A stretch of 34,456 bases of DNA from an uncultured Desulfuromonadales bacterium (GTDB lineage: Bacteria; Desulfobacterota; Desulfuromonadia; Geobacterales; CAIOGM01): the NCBI GenBank assembly GCA_903929485.1, contig CAIYUY010000011.1:1-34456 (forward strand), written 5' to 3'. Positions 18,038-26,576 of this stretch are shown here, in pieces; position 1 is the stretch's first letter; every line of letters starts with the position of its first letter. The notes below the pieces were generated by a model. That model saw nothing but the letters and a program-made list of their open reading frames with translations. It did no database searches and was not told the DNA's origin. A program made the position numbers and the translations under genes.

Positions 18038-18604
18038 TTGGCACTCATCGGCTATGCCCGGGTAAGTACGGAAGATCAGCATCTGGAGATGCAACTGACC
18101 CAGCTTCAGGCGGCCGGCGTGGAGCGGATTTATAAAGAGAAGATTAGTGGAGTTCAGCAGGACAGACCGGAATTGGTGGCAATGCTGGATTACGTCCGGG
18201 AAGGAGACACCGTAGTATCCGCGAAACTGGACAGGATAGCCCGGAGTACTCGACATCTATTGGAGATAGTCGAAGTTTTAGAAAAAAAGGGCGTCGCCTT
18301 CAGAGTTCTCAACATTAACTTGGACACAGCCACCCCGACCGGAAAACTCATGTTGAGCATGCTCGCGGCCATTGGCCAGTTTGAAAGGGAAATGATGCTG
18401 GAACGACAGCGGGAGGGGATCGCCAGAGCCAAGCAGGCCGGCGCCTACAAAGGGCGCAAGCCGACAGCCAGGGCCAAGTCGGACCAGGTAGTGGAGCTAC
18501 TTCGGCAAGGAATGACACGAAACGCAGTGGCAAGGGAGACCGGCATCGGAGTCGCATCGGTGTACAGGATACAACGGGAACAAAAAACTTGGCAAGGAGG
18601 TTGA
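18038..18604 (+). CDS. Serine recombinase (resolvase/invertase family)
   Basis: LIGYARVSTEDQHLEMQLTQLQAAGVERIYKEKISG...LDRIARST...LGxL-type core, C-terminal HTH; RBS AAAGGAGGAG before TTG at 18038 (ORF opens at 17972). Confidence 0.9.
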   Translation: MALIGYARVSTEDQHLEMQLTQLQAAGVERIYKEKISGVQQDRPELVAMLDYVREGDTVVSAKLDRIARSTRHLLEIVEVLEKKGVAFRVLNINLDTATPTGKLMLSMLAAIGQFEREMMLERQREGIARAKQAGAYKGRKPTARAKSDQVVELLRQGMTRNAVARETGIGVASVYRIQREQKTWQGG

Positions 18605-18696
18605 GTATCACGCCCTGGTAGACCCCGACGACTACACGTTCTCCAATGCTCTTGGTGGTTATCTTCAACGGCAAGGACAGAATGAAGTGACGTGCT

Positions 18697-19581
18697 TCAT
18701 GATAACCGCACTTTATTCGCCACATCACGGAAGAACTCCTCAGACCAGATCTCCAGCAACCGCTGATCCTTTACGAACGGGGCCACATCCTTACGTGCCT
18801 GATTCACGTCTAGCCGGTGTATGGCATCCAACAACAAATCGGTAAAGGCGCCAGGAAAAAGAGCTTGTTCTCCGATCCAATGACCCGTCTGCCTCATCCG
18901 CTGTTCCAGATGAGAAAGGTTCAGATCCGGATGATTGGCTGCATACCAGATAAAATCGTACCAATCACGCCCTTTCACGCGGTTTTTCCATTTGCGAAAA
19001 AGGAGCGCATGCATCTTTCCGGCAAAGAGATCCGGGAGCGAATAACTCCGTACGGCAAAAGGTATCGGTTGCAGCAGATAGCGGGTCAATGTGGTGAAGC
19101 CGGGGGGCGGGTCAGTATCCACCTCGATCTTTACCTTCAGTATCTGTCCCGCGCAAATCTGTCCCGCCAGTTCTTCCCCGGTCTCAATGACCAGGAGTTC
19201 ATGGCGCGTATTCGCCTTGAGAAAGGCAGACTGTACCGCCGATTCCACGACTTTGTCCACCATCTCCACCCGGACGTTGAAGCCGAAGGCCAGCAACTCT
19301 TCCTCAAGTGATGACGTATACTGCGCCAGATTGAAGTCAGGATTTGGCGCCAGGAGCGAAAAATCCAGATCCTCGGAGAAGCGGTCGAGTCCATGGAGGA
19401 TACGGAGGGCGGTCCCGCCGTAAAACGCGGCATGCTCAAAAAACTTGGCGCGCCAGAGTCCCAGCAACGCAACCTCCTGAATTATCTCTCGCAGCGCGGC
19501 GACCGAGTCATCGATGCTTTTGGGGGCATATTTCGCAAGCATCCGGGTGACGGCCTCATGCATGGCAAACTCCTTTCCCAC
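18697..19581 (-). CDS. AbiEii/AbiGii-type nucleotidyltransferase toxin
   Basis: ORF contains FYGGTALRILHGLDRFSEDLDFSLL (NTase GGT...DxD motif) and the PDLFAGKMHALLFRKWKNRVKGRDWYDFIWY signature. Confidence 0.9.
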   Translation of the reverse strand: MGKEFAMHEAVTRMLAKYAPKSIDDSVAALREIIQEVALLGLWRAKFFEHAAFYGGTALRILHGLDRFSEDLDFSLLAPNPDFNLAQYTSSLEEELLAFGFNVRVEMVDKVVESAVQSAFLKANTRHELLVIETGEELAGQICAGQILKVKIEVDTDPPPGFTTLTRYLLQPIPFAVRSYSLPDLFAGKMHALLFRKWKNRVKGRDWYDFIWYAANHPDLNLSHLEQRMRQTGHWIGEQALFPGAFTDLLLDAIHRLDVNQARKDVAPFVKDQRLLEIWSEEFFRDVANKVRLS

Positions 19582-20221
19582 TTTTACCCAGTCGAGACAC
19601 CAAGTCGGCCAGCAACTTCACCCTGCGGGATCGGTAATGACCGGCTATTTCCCTGAGACGAGCCGGGTTGAGATCGCAAAGTGTGTCGGGATCCAGACGA
19701 AGACCGTTCAGCAGGTACTCGTGCAATTCCTTCTGAGTGGAGATGCCGGCGCCCCGGTCGGCAACGATCCGGTCTGCCAGGGCCTTTTCCGGAATGGCCA
19801 TGAGAAAAGCACGACCATCCCCCAGTTCAACCCGGTCCATACCGGTGCGATACGCCTCCATGGGGATCATCCGGTAGGAAAATGAGCCGACCGGTGAAGC
19901 AAAGGAGCGTGAGCGTCCGCAGGTAACGGAGGTCACCGTCTCAACCCGTTCCGGCGTGACGCCGTGATAGTGTAATGCATATTCCAGGGAAACATAGGAT
20001 GGACCGTAGATGAGGTTGGCGAGCAGTTCACGACAGTAAGGTCGACGTTGCAATGACTCCCCAAGGATATAGAGCCCCTTCTTGACCCTAACGATGTCAC
20101 CCTTTGCCAGCATGGCGGATATCTTCATGCGCGGACTGGCATATCCGGCAACTGCGTCCTGCAGAGTCTGGTAGTCAAACTCCTCATAGGGGATGCTCTT
20201 GAGCAGCAAGGTGTTGGTCAT
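19556..20221 (-). CDS. AbiEi-type antitoxin
   Basis: Overlaps the toxin start; MTNTLLLKSIPYEEFDYQTLQDAVAGYASPRMKISAMLAKGDIVRVKKGLYILG winged-helix N-terminus; PSYVSLEYALHYHGVTPE...IPEKALADRI typical of AbiEi. Confidence 0.88.
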   Translation of the reverse strand: MTNTLLLKSIPYEEFDYQTLQDAVAGYASPRMKISAMLAKGDIVRVKKGLYILGESLQRRPYCRELLANLIYGPSYVSLEYALHYHGVTPERVETVTSVTCGRSRSFASPVGSFSYRMIPMEAYRTGMDRVELGDGRAFLMAIPEKALADRIVADRGAGISTQKELHEYLLNGLRLDPDTLCDLNPARLREIAGHYRSRRVKLLADLVSRLGKSGKGVCHA

Positions 20222-20268
20222 GATCACCATCTCCAGTGTGATGGCAACCAATTAGCACAAATAAGCAC

Positions 20269-20295
20269 AGTATGTCCATAATAATTGGACATACT
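20269..20295. promoter_or_regulatory. Inverted repeat upstream of the abiE-like operon, candidate operator
   Basis: AGTATGTCCA-taataat-TGGACATACT (10-bp perfect arms), ~48 bp upstream of the antitoxin start. Confidence 0.6.
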
Positions 20296-20350
20296 ATGTA
20301 CTAAAAAATAAAATTGTTGCTCAACGGTAAAGCCACCATGCAAAATTTGA

Positions 20351-21544
20351 TCAGCCTGCCGTCACATCAAAGGGCTGAATTGCCGTAAAGACACCGGTTT
20401 TGCTCATGTTCCGGCGCAACTCAAACCGGGTCAGGGCATCCACCACGTCGATGTTGTTGAGGTTCTGAAAATTGATCCCGGACCATTGATCACGATCCAC
20501 CCGCACCGAATAGAGGTAGTCGTCCTGAATCATGCCGGTGGCAGGGTTGTTTCGTTGGGAATACGCGGAGAGGATGACTTCACGGCTATCCTGAAGCGCA
20601 CTGAAAACCTGCCCGATGAGCCGGAAACCGATACCGTGGACATGGGACATGTACAGCCGGAGCAGCTGGTTGGCCGACATCTCCTTCACTGACAGTTTGT
20701 ACCCCCGTTGCGGTACGGTTGCCGTCCTGTGCGGCATATCCTCAAGCTCCGGCAGATCCACATCGATGTAGACCCGTGTTCCGTTGTCACGCAGTTCCGT
20801 GGAAACGATGGTCTCCCGTGGCCACGCCATCCGCCGGAGGAGCTCATCCAGATAACTACTCTTGGCCGTGATACTGGTATACAAGTCATTCTCGATGAAC
20901 TGCTTGCGACACAACTGCTCCCGGCTGAACTCCTCCTTCCGGTTCTGCCACCCCTGCAATTCGTCCAGGTAGCCGGACAGCGCCTGGCGGTTCTCCTCTG
21001 CCAGCCGATCGCGCTTCCCACGGAACAGCGAGGCAAAAAAACCGAGTGTTTTGGGGGTCGGTTGTTCGGGCATGGGTTCGGAAAATTCCTGAAACTCGAA
21101 GGTCGGTCGGAGATCGGGGGAAGGCGTCTCCAGATGAACCTCCCCCAGCGCCTCAATATCGCGGTTGATCTCGTCACATTTCTGCTGCATCAGCCCCTTG
21201 ACCAGATCCCCTTTTTGCTTCTTCACCCTGGCGATCAGTTTCTCGTCCAGAGGATACCCCTGCTGGTCCTTGAAGTAGAGCGTCCCGTCGTCGGTAATCC
21301 CCGCAGTGACCTCTACATCCACGGTCCGTTTCCTGGAGGTGGCGGAACTGCTGCGCGAAGTACCGCCCAGTTTCTGCCTGGAGGAGATCCCCGTCCCGGG
21401 AATCCCGGCATTCAGGAAGGTTCCCCGATTCCCCACGGTCACCGACGCACCCCGGCCGCCGAAGCTGAAGCTTGCACCGCTCCCGCTGAGATTCATCCGG
21501 ATTCCCGGCGCCAGCGTAATGGATTTTCTGAAACGGAGAGCCAT
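20351..21544 (-). CDS. DUF4236 domain-containing protein
   Basis: N-terminus MALRFRKSITLAPGIRMNLSGSGASFSFGGRGASVTVGNRGTFLNAGIPGTGIS is the DUF4236 signature. Confidence 0.88.
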   Translation of the reverse strand: MALRFRKSITLAPGIRMNLSGSGASFSFGGRGASVTVGNRGTFLNAGIPGTGISSRQKLGGTSRSSSATSRKRTVDVEVTAGITDDGTLYFKDQQGYPLDEKLIARVKKQKGDLVKGLMQQKCDEINRDIEALGEVHLETPSPDLRPTFEFQEFSEPMPEQPTPKTLGFFASLFRGKRDRLAEENRQALSGYLDELQGWQNRKEEFSREQLCRKQFIENDLYTSITAKSSYLDELLRRMAWPRETIVSTELRDNGTRVYIDVDLPELEDMPHRTATVPQRGYKLSVKEMSANQLLRLYMSHVHGIGFRLIGQVFSALQDSREVILSAYSQRNNPATGMIQDDYLYSVRVDRDQWSGINFQNLNNIDVVDALTRFELRRNMSKTGVFTAIQPFDVTAG

Positions 21545-21604
21545 GCCGTACCTCTGTTGCCTTGAGAGCCTTCTCTCTTGTCCGGTGGGCCGCTTTTCCC
21601 GGCG

Positions 21605-21775
21605 CTACTTCTTCACAAACCGGTAGGATTGATCCAGGAGGCCGGAACCCACATTCCCTAAAAAGAACATCACCTGAATCACCACGATCCCACCCACCAT
21701 GGCGGTGATCCGCGAAAGGTTGGGCGGTTTAGCGCCGCTTGCGGATGTTGCAACTGCCGCTGGTACAGTCATGTC
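21605..21775 (-). CDS. Small (~56-aa) single-TM protein overlapping the end of the upstream gene
   Basis: MTVPAAVATSASGAKPPNLSRITAMVGGIVVIQVMFFLGNVGSGLLDQSYRFVKK; hydrophobic helix; no clear RBS. Confidence 0.35.
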   Translation of the reverse strand, partial: DMTVPAAVATSASGAKPPNLSRITAMVGGIVVIQVMFFLGNVGSGLLDQSYRFVKK

Positions 21776-22142
21776 GTTTGGGCAGATACGGTCTGATACA
21801 AGCAAACCCTTGGTACAGCAGGCGGGCTATCCGGTTCAGCAACGGGGCCGTCACTATCGCTCCCATGATCCCGTATACCGTTGAGGCCGGGAATGCCTGC
21901 CAGATCGCCCAGAATGCTTCAACTCCACGATAGATGTTGCCGCTGTGATCGATGGCATGCAGTTCGTACATGAAATTCGCCAGGGAGATATGATACTCGT
22001 CCGGATCGAACTCCGGAGCACTGATATCAATGGCTGCAAGTTTACCGTCCCGTTCCTTGCGCAGATAATGTTCGATTTCGGTGGCGCACACGACACAGTT
22101 ACCGTCGTAAAATATTCGAATGGGAAATTCGGGCTGTTTCAT
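21729..22142 (-). CDS. DCC family (DUF393) thiol-disulfide oxidoreductase-like protein
   Basis: MKQPEFPIRIFYDGNCVVCATEIEHYLRKERDGKLAAIDIS; FYDGxCxxC motif. Confidence 0.85.
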   Translation of the reverse strand: MKQPEFPIRIFYDGNCVVCATEIEHYLRKERDGKLAAIDISAPEFDPDEYHISLANFMYELHAIDHSGNIYRGVEAFWAIWQAFPASTVYGIMGAIVTAPLLNRIARLLYQGFACIRPYLPKRHDCTSGSCNIRKRR

Positions 22143-22243
22143 ACTATCCTTTTTTCTGCGGAAAGCTCCTTCGTTACGCCTTGACCGGAACCATCGCAAC
22201 CGCTAGAGTGGCGGACATCAGTCAGTTACCGAAAGGAGTACCG

Positions 22244-22405
22244 ATGATAGTCAAGACCGCTTTGTTCGAAACCCTGCTGGAGAGCGCCGTGGACAACGGC
22301 GATGGCACCTGGACCTTCACCCTGGAGGGGAAAAGCTACCTCCTCACCGACACCCTCCGGATCTCGAAGATCGCCCAGGAGCACGACTACATCATCATCT
22401 ATTGA
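22244..22405 (+). CDS. Small conserved-looking hypothetical protein (53 aa)
   Basis: RBS GAAAGGAG before ATG; MIVKTALFETLLESAVDNGDGTWTFTLEGKSYLLTDTLRISKIAQEHDYIIIY. Confidence 0.55.
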   Translation: MIVKTALFETLLESAVDNGDGTWTFTLEGKSYLLTDTLRISKIAQEHDYIIIY

Positions 22406-22410
22406 ACGTC

Positions 22411-23268
22411 TCACGCCTGCTTTCGATTGATAAGACCTCCCACCGCCGCCATGATGTCGGCCGGCAACACCAGCATCTTGGCATTGGGGGATTCAGCCAG
22501 TTTGCGCATCCCTTCAATATAGCGGTTGCCCAGCAAAAACATGGCCGGGAGATCATTGTCTCCCACGGCGACGGCAATGTCCTTGATCGCCTTGGCCGAG
22601 GCGTCCGCCAGGATGATCTGGGCTTCGGCCTCCATCCGGGCCGCCTCCAGGGTCCCTTCCGCCCGCTGGATCATCGCCTGCTTTTCCCCTTCGGCGGCAA
22701 GAATCGCCGCCGCCTTCAACCGGGCCGCTCCCGCCTGTTTCTCCATGGCTTCCTGCATGGTATCGGAGGGGCGGATATCCTGGATCTCCACGGACTTGAC
22801 CACCAATCCCCAGTCCACCACGTCGTCGCTGATCTGACTCTTCAGGAGCGCCTTGATCTTGTCCCGGGAAGAGAGGGCGTCGTTCAGGGTCATATTGCCG
22901 ATGATGGCGCGCAGGTTGGTCATGACCAGGTTGCGGATGGCGTACTTGTAATCGGAGATACCGTACATCGCCTTCTCGGGAGAGAGGACCTTGATGAAGG
23001 CGATGGCGTTGCACCAGATCACCGCATTATCCGCCGTAATGGCTTCCTGGCGTTCGATATCCAGGGGTTCATCCATGGTCATCACTCGGTAGGCAACCTG
23101 ATCGATGTAGGGGATAATGATATTGAGTCCCGGTTTTAGGGTCTGGTGATATTTCCCCAGCCGCTGCACCACAAACTCATGACCTTGGGGAACCATCTTG
23201 ACCCCGGCAATGATGGTGATGACCACCAGGGCCAGGACGATAAAGACAAAAGCGGAAAAAATTCCCAT
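22411..23268 (-). CDS. SPFH/band 7 (stomatin/QmcA-like) membrane protein
   Basis: MGIFSAFVFIVLALVVITIIAGVKMVPQGHEFVVQRLGKYHQTLKPGLNIIIPYID...; downstream of an NfeD gene. Confidence 0.92.
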   Translation of the reverse strand: MGIFSAFVFIVLALVVITIIAGVKMVPQGHEFVVQRLGKYHQTLKPGLNIIIPYIDQVAYRVMTMDEPLDIERQEAITADNAVIWCNAIAFIKVLSPEKAMYGISDYKYAIRNLVMTNLRAIIGNMTLNDALSSRDKIKALLKSQISDDVVDWGLVVKSVEIQDIRPSDTMQEAMEKQAGAARLKAAAILAAEGEKQAMIQRAEGTLEAARMEAEAQIILADASAKAIKDIAVAVGDNDLPAMFLLGNRYIEGMRKLAESPNAKMLVLPADIMAAVGGLINRKQA

Positions 23269-23300
23269 GATTGCTCCTTGTACGGTTATGAAACGGTGAA

Positions 23301-23738
23301 CTACACCTTTTGAACCTTCAGTTTCGACCCCAGCACATCCACGATCTCGCACCGCTCCCCCACGGCCAAGGGTTCATCCGCCACGAATTCCCACTCGTCG
23401 GAACCCAGCACCGCCACGGAAAAGCGGACCCTCCCCGCCGGAAAATCTCCCGGCTTGACCAGGGAGACGATGCCCCGCTCCCCCTGTACAGACTCCTTTC
23501 CCTGTCCTGCCTGGGAGCGTGATGCGGAGTTTTTCAGAAAACCGAACCAGCCGACGGCAAAGGAGGTAACGGAAAGGAGTGCAAAGACAGCGCTCTGCAT
23601 GGTGAGATCCGTTACCCAGCAGGCAACGATGCCGGTGAGGAGCGCCGCTATCCCGAACCAGATCACCACAAAAGAGGGGATCACTATTTCCAGGACGATG
23701 AGAACGACGCCAAGAATCAGCCATAGGCCAAAATGCAT
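23301..23738 (-). CDS. NfeD family protein
   Basis: MHFGLWLILGVVLIVLEIVIPSFVVIWFGIAALLTGI plus C-terminal OB-like GERGIVSLVKPGDFPAGRVRFSVAVLGSDEWEFVADEPLAVGERCEIVDVLGSKLKVQ. Confidence 0.9.
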   Translation of the reverse strand: MHFGLWLILGVVLIVLEIVIPSFVVIWFGIAALLTGIVACWVTDLTMQSAVFALLSVTSFAVGWFGFLKNSASRSQAGQGKESVQGERGIVSLVKPGDFPAGRVRFSVAVLGSDEWEFVADEPLAVGERCEIVDVLGSKLKVQKV

Positions 23739-23767
23739 GACAACACTCCTTGCCGAGCCATTTCAGC

Positions 23768-23890
23768 TCAGCCGTTGTTACCCGCCGGACGCAATGTTCT
23801 GCAAGGATGGCCTGCCGCCATGGCCCGGTTCTTCGCCTCAAGTCGCCTGACTTCAGCTTCCATCTCGTCGTTGTACTGTGATTCAAACAT
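23768..23890 (-). CDS. Possible 40-aa small protein
   Basis: MFESQYNDEMEAEVRRLEAKNRAMAAGHPCRTLRPAGNNG*; preceded by GAGGTGAGAG. Confidence 0.3.
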   Translation of the reverse strand: MFESQYNDEMEAEVRRLEAKNRAMAAGHPCRTLRPAGNNG

Positions 23891-23955
23891 CTCTCACCTC
23901 AATTCCGCGTCATCCAGCTCCTTGGCACCCATTTGCCGACTCTCCCACCCCTCCC

Positions 23956-24133
23956 CTACCCCGCCCGCGACACCCGGGCCATCACCATGCGAGCTCGCTG
24001 AATGGCGTCATCATACCGGTCACCCATCACCCAGATATCCTGGTCGTTGCCATGCTGAGCCTCTACCATGGCCTGGGAGGCTTTTTATCAACTCCATTAA
24101 TGCTCCAAACAGCTCTTCTTCGGGGATAGTCAT
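23956..24133 (-). pseudogene. Small gene with apparent frameshift at an A5 run
   Basis: MTIPEEELFGALMELIK in one frame, then KASQAMVEAQHGNDQDIWVMGDRYDDAIQRARMVMARVSRAG* in another; removing one A (T5 on plus at 24082-24086) joins them. Confidence 0.5.
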
Positions 24134-24137
24134 GACG

Positions 24138-24881
24138 CTACTTGCCGCAGCATTTTTTATACTTTTGGCCACTGCCACAGGTGCAGGGATCGTTGCGACC
24201 GATTTTCGTAGCTATCAGGGGTTCTTCCGGACGCATGACCTTGCATGCCTTCGGAACAGTTAATCCGCTTTTGACCGCAAGGGCAAATTTCTGCATGCTT
24301 GTTATGGCAGTGGGAAGTAATGAAAAAAGCAACGCCTCAAGTTCAGCAGGCTTCTTGTCGGCGAACAATTCCTTCACTTTGGAAAGTTTGAAGAGATCAG
24401 GTATTTTTTCAGGGATAGCAACTCCGATGACAATTGCCGTGCAGGTGGTAACATCCATGACATCGTCATTGGAAGGGAACCCTTCAACAACCTTGTTTAA
24501 TCTCCAAATATTGGAGCGTAGCATTATTGCGCTGAAAAATCCGTAACACCATTCGCGGACAAATAGGACATCCTTGCCCTTCAGCTTAGGGATATCATAA
24601 GGAAACAACAAGGTCCTCTCATTTTGTGACGCAATCACCTTGTTATATGCGGAAAACAGGTGAGCAAATAACCGATTCCCTTCTTTCAGATCAGCTATAT
24701 CCAGCATCTCCTCCCCGAAGACAGCAGGAAGCCATTCTCTGGGAAGAATCGGCTCTGGTGTAATTGCCAGCCCGAACAGAAATCCGTGCAATGCGGTCAG
24801 GGATAGAACTCTATTCTTATTGACTGCGTGCGACAGGAGCTCAGTCAGATTCTTTTTCTGATAGGATGTGAACAGCGCCAT
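24138..24881 (-). CDS. UPF0149/YecA-like protein with C-terminal SEC-C zinc-binding motif
   Basis: [26 protein letters not shown]... and C-terminal [21 protein letters not shown]. Confidence 0.9.
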   Translation of the reverse strand: MALFTSYQKKNLTELLSHAVNKNRVLSLTALHGFLFGLAITPEPILPREWLPAVFGEEMLDIADLKEGNRLFAHLFSAYNKVIASQNERTLLFPYDIPKLKGKDVLFVREWCYGFFSAIMLRSNIWRLNKVVEGFPSNDDVMDVTTCTAIVIGVAIPEKIPDLFKLSKVKELFADKKPAELEALLFSLLPTAITSMQKFALAVKSGLTVPKACKVMRPEEPLIATKIGRNDPCTCGSGQKYKKCCGK

Positions 24882-24975
24882 GCAATTTCACCCTCAATAT
24901 TTATTAGTGCCAATCATACTCGGCCGTCTTTCCGTGTGATTCATGAGTGATTATCGGTTCTGTCCCGGGTTACGT

Positions 24976-26136
24976 TCATAGTTTCGTGCCTTCTTCCAGT
25001 ATATGTAGATAATCCGAATAGATATAACGCTTGTCACGTTTACGACCGGTAATTTCCCGCAAGATACCGATCCCTTCAAGCTGGGATACAAGTGTCGAAG
25101 CTGACTGATAGGAGATGGAAAAATCACGGGCAATATCATTTACTGAAATGTACGGAGTGTAATAGAGCTTTTCCAGGATACCTACCGCCAGTGGAGAAGA
25201 GAGTTTCTTCTGCCAGAGCAGGTTGCGATGCGTGGTTTGCAGTTCCATAATCTGCCGGGCCGTTTCAACGGCGGAATCTGCCGTTAGCACAACCCCTTTC
25301 AGAAAAAATGCTATCCATTGCTCAAAATCGCCGTCATCCCGAACCATATTCAGGCGGTCGTAATATTCCTGACGGTATTTTTTGAAATAGTAACTCAAAT
25401 AAAGGAGTGGTTTTTTCATCACCCCCTGCCACTGCAGGTAAAAAGTTATCAACAAACGTCCCAGCCTGCCGTTCCCATCAAGAAATGGATGTATCGTTTC
25501 AAACATGAAGTGAATAAGAGCACAGGTCACCAGCACCGGAAGCTGTAACGGCTGATGCATATACAGTTCAAGCGCACCCATTGCCGCTTCCGCCTCAAAT
25601 GGCGGCGGTGGCACAAAGCGGGCGTCTTTAAGCGCGCATCCCGCGGGACCAATCCAATTCTGGCTTTTCTTAAACTCTCCCGGTGTCTTTTCGCCTCCTC
25701 TGACGCCTTCCAGCAAAATCAGATGGATCTCCTTTATCAACCGGAGACTCATGGGGAAATCAGTCAGCCGTTCAATACCGTAATTCAATGCCTTGATGTA
25801 ATTAACAACTTCGGCAACATCGTTAATGTTATCCGGCTTCTCCCCGCTCTCAAACTCGAACAGCTCTTCCAGAGATGCCTGGGTTCCTTCGATTTGAGAA
25901 CTGAGAAGAGCCTCTTTTTTGACAAACATGGCGATAAAGAGGCTGGAATTGGGAAGAAAATACCCCAGCCCGTCAAGACGAGCCAAGGACATATCCGCTT
26001 TGGAAAGAAGGTTTTGCAATTCACCTTCGATTTTTACCGGAGGATTGGGAGGGAGCGGATTGGGGATAAAGGCTTTGTAGCCGGTTTGCTGCCGTATATA
26101 TGCTCCACTTCGATTCACACGCCACCCACTATTCAA
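24976..26136 (-). CDS. Fic family protein (class II-like) with C-terminal winged helix
   Basis: Fic motif HPFLDGNGRLGR; N-terminal inhibitory-helix motif SSQIEGT ((S/T)xxxE(G/N)); start codon uncertain (TTG at 26136 or GTG shortly inside). Confidence 0.92.
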   Translation of the reverse strand: MNSGWRVNRSGAYIRQQTGYKAFIPNPLPPNPPVKIEGELQNLLSKADMSLARLDGLGYFLPNSSLFIAMFVKKEALLSSQIEGTQASLEELFEFESGEKPDNINDVAEVVNYIKALNYGIERLTDFPMSLRLIKEIHLILLEGVRGGEKTPGEFKKSQNWIGPAGCALKDARFVPPPPFEAEAAMGALELYMHQPLQLPVLVTCALIHFMFETIHPFLDGNGRLGRLLITFYLQWQGVMKKPLLYLSYYFKKYRQEYYDRLNMVRDDGDFEQWIAFFLKGVVLTADSAVETARQIMELQTTHRNLLWQKKLSSPLAVGILEKLYYTPYISVNDIARDFSISYQSASTLVSQLEGIGILREITGRKRDKRYIYSDYLHILEEGTKL

Positions 26137-26219
26137 GATATTTTGAACAAGGTATCATTCGTGGCGGCATTATTCAAGGCATCTTGAATAGCAGACACAT
26201 TTACCACTCATTATTCAAG
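26131..26219. promoter_or_regulatory. Three TATTCAAG-type sites at exactly 41-bp spacing (two palindromic), candidate operators of the fic gene
   Basis: ATTCAAGatatTTTGAAC at 26131-26148, TATTCAAG-GCAT-CTTGAATA at 26171-26190, TATTCAAGG half-site at 26212-26220. Confidence 0.55.
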
Positions 26220-26576
26220 GGACAGAAGTGGACAGTGCGCACGACCCAGCGACCCAGGAGACGTGATCGACCCACGACCCAGGGTAGTGTAGGGAGCAGG
26301 TGTTACCCTACCTACAGTTAAAGCACGTTACAATTCTACAACTGAGTAGCCCTTGTTAATCGTCTCAGCGCACAATCTAGAAAATTTTTGGTGTTCCAAA
26401 CTTCCACGTTGTACCCACATAAAATTATATTCCATCATGCCACCTCCCTAACGAACCACCTGACATACCCCTCTACAGCTTGATATCTGAATATCAATCA
26501 AAAAAACTGTGCTATGGATAGTTTTGGCTACCAATCCATCCTGATATGCCTGATTGCCATCTCGTTGCTGACCGTT

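Noticed and set aside
20708-21565. 285-aa plus-strand ORF
   Set aside because: Antisense to the DUF4236 gene, whose N-terminal signature is unambiguous.
22402-23139. 245-aa plus-strand ORF
   Set aside because: Antisense to the SPFH/band 7 gene.
26240-26286. CGACCCAG-type short repeats (acgacccagcgacccagg...cgacccacgacccaggg)
   Set aside because: Only a few degenerate copies in ~45 bp; no support for a functional element beyond simple sequence.
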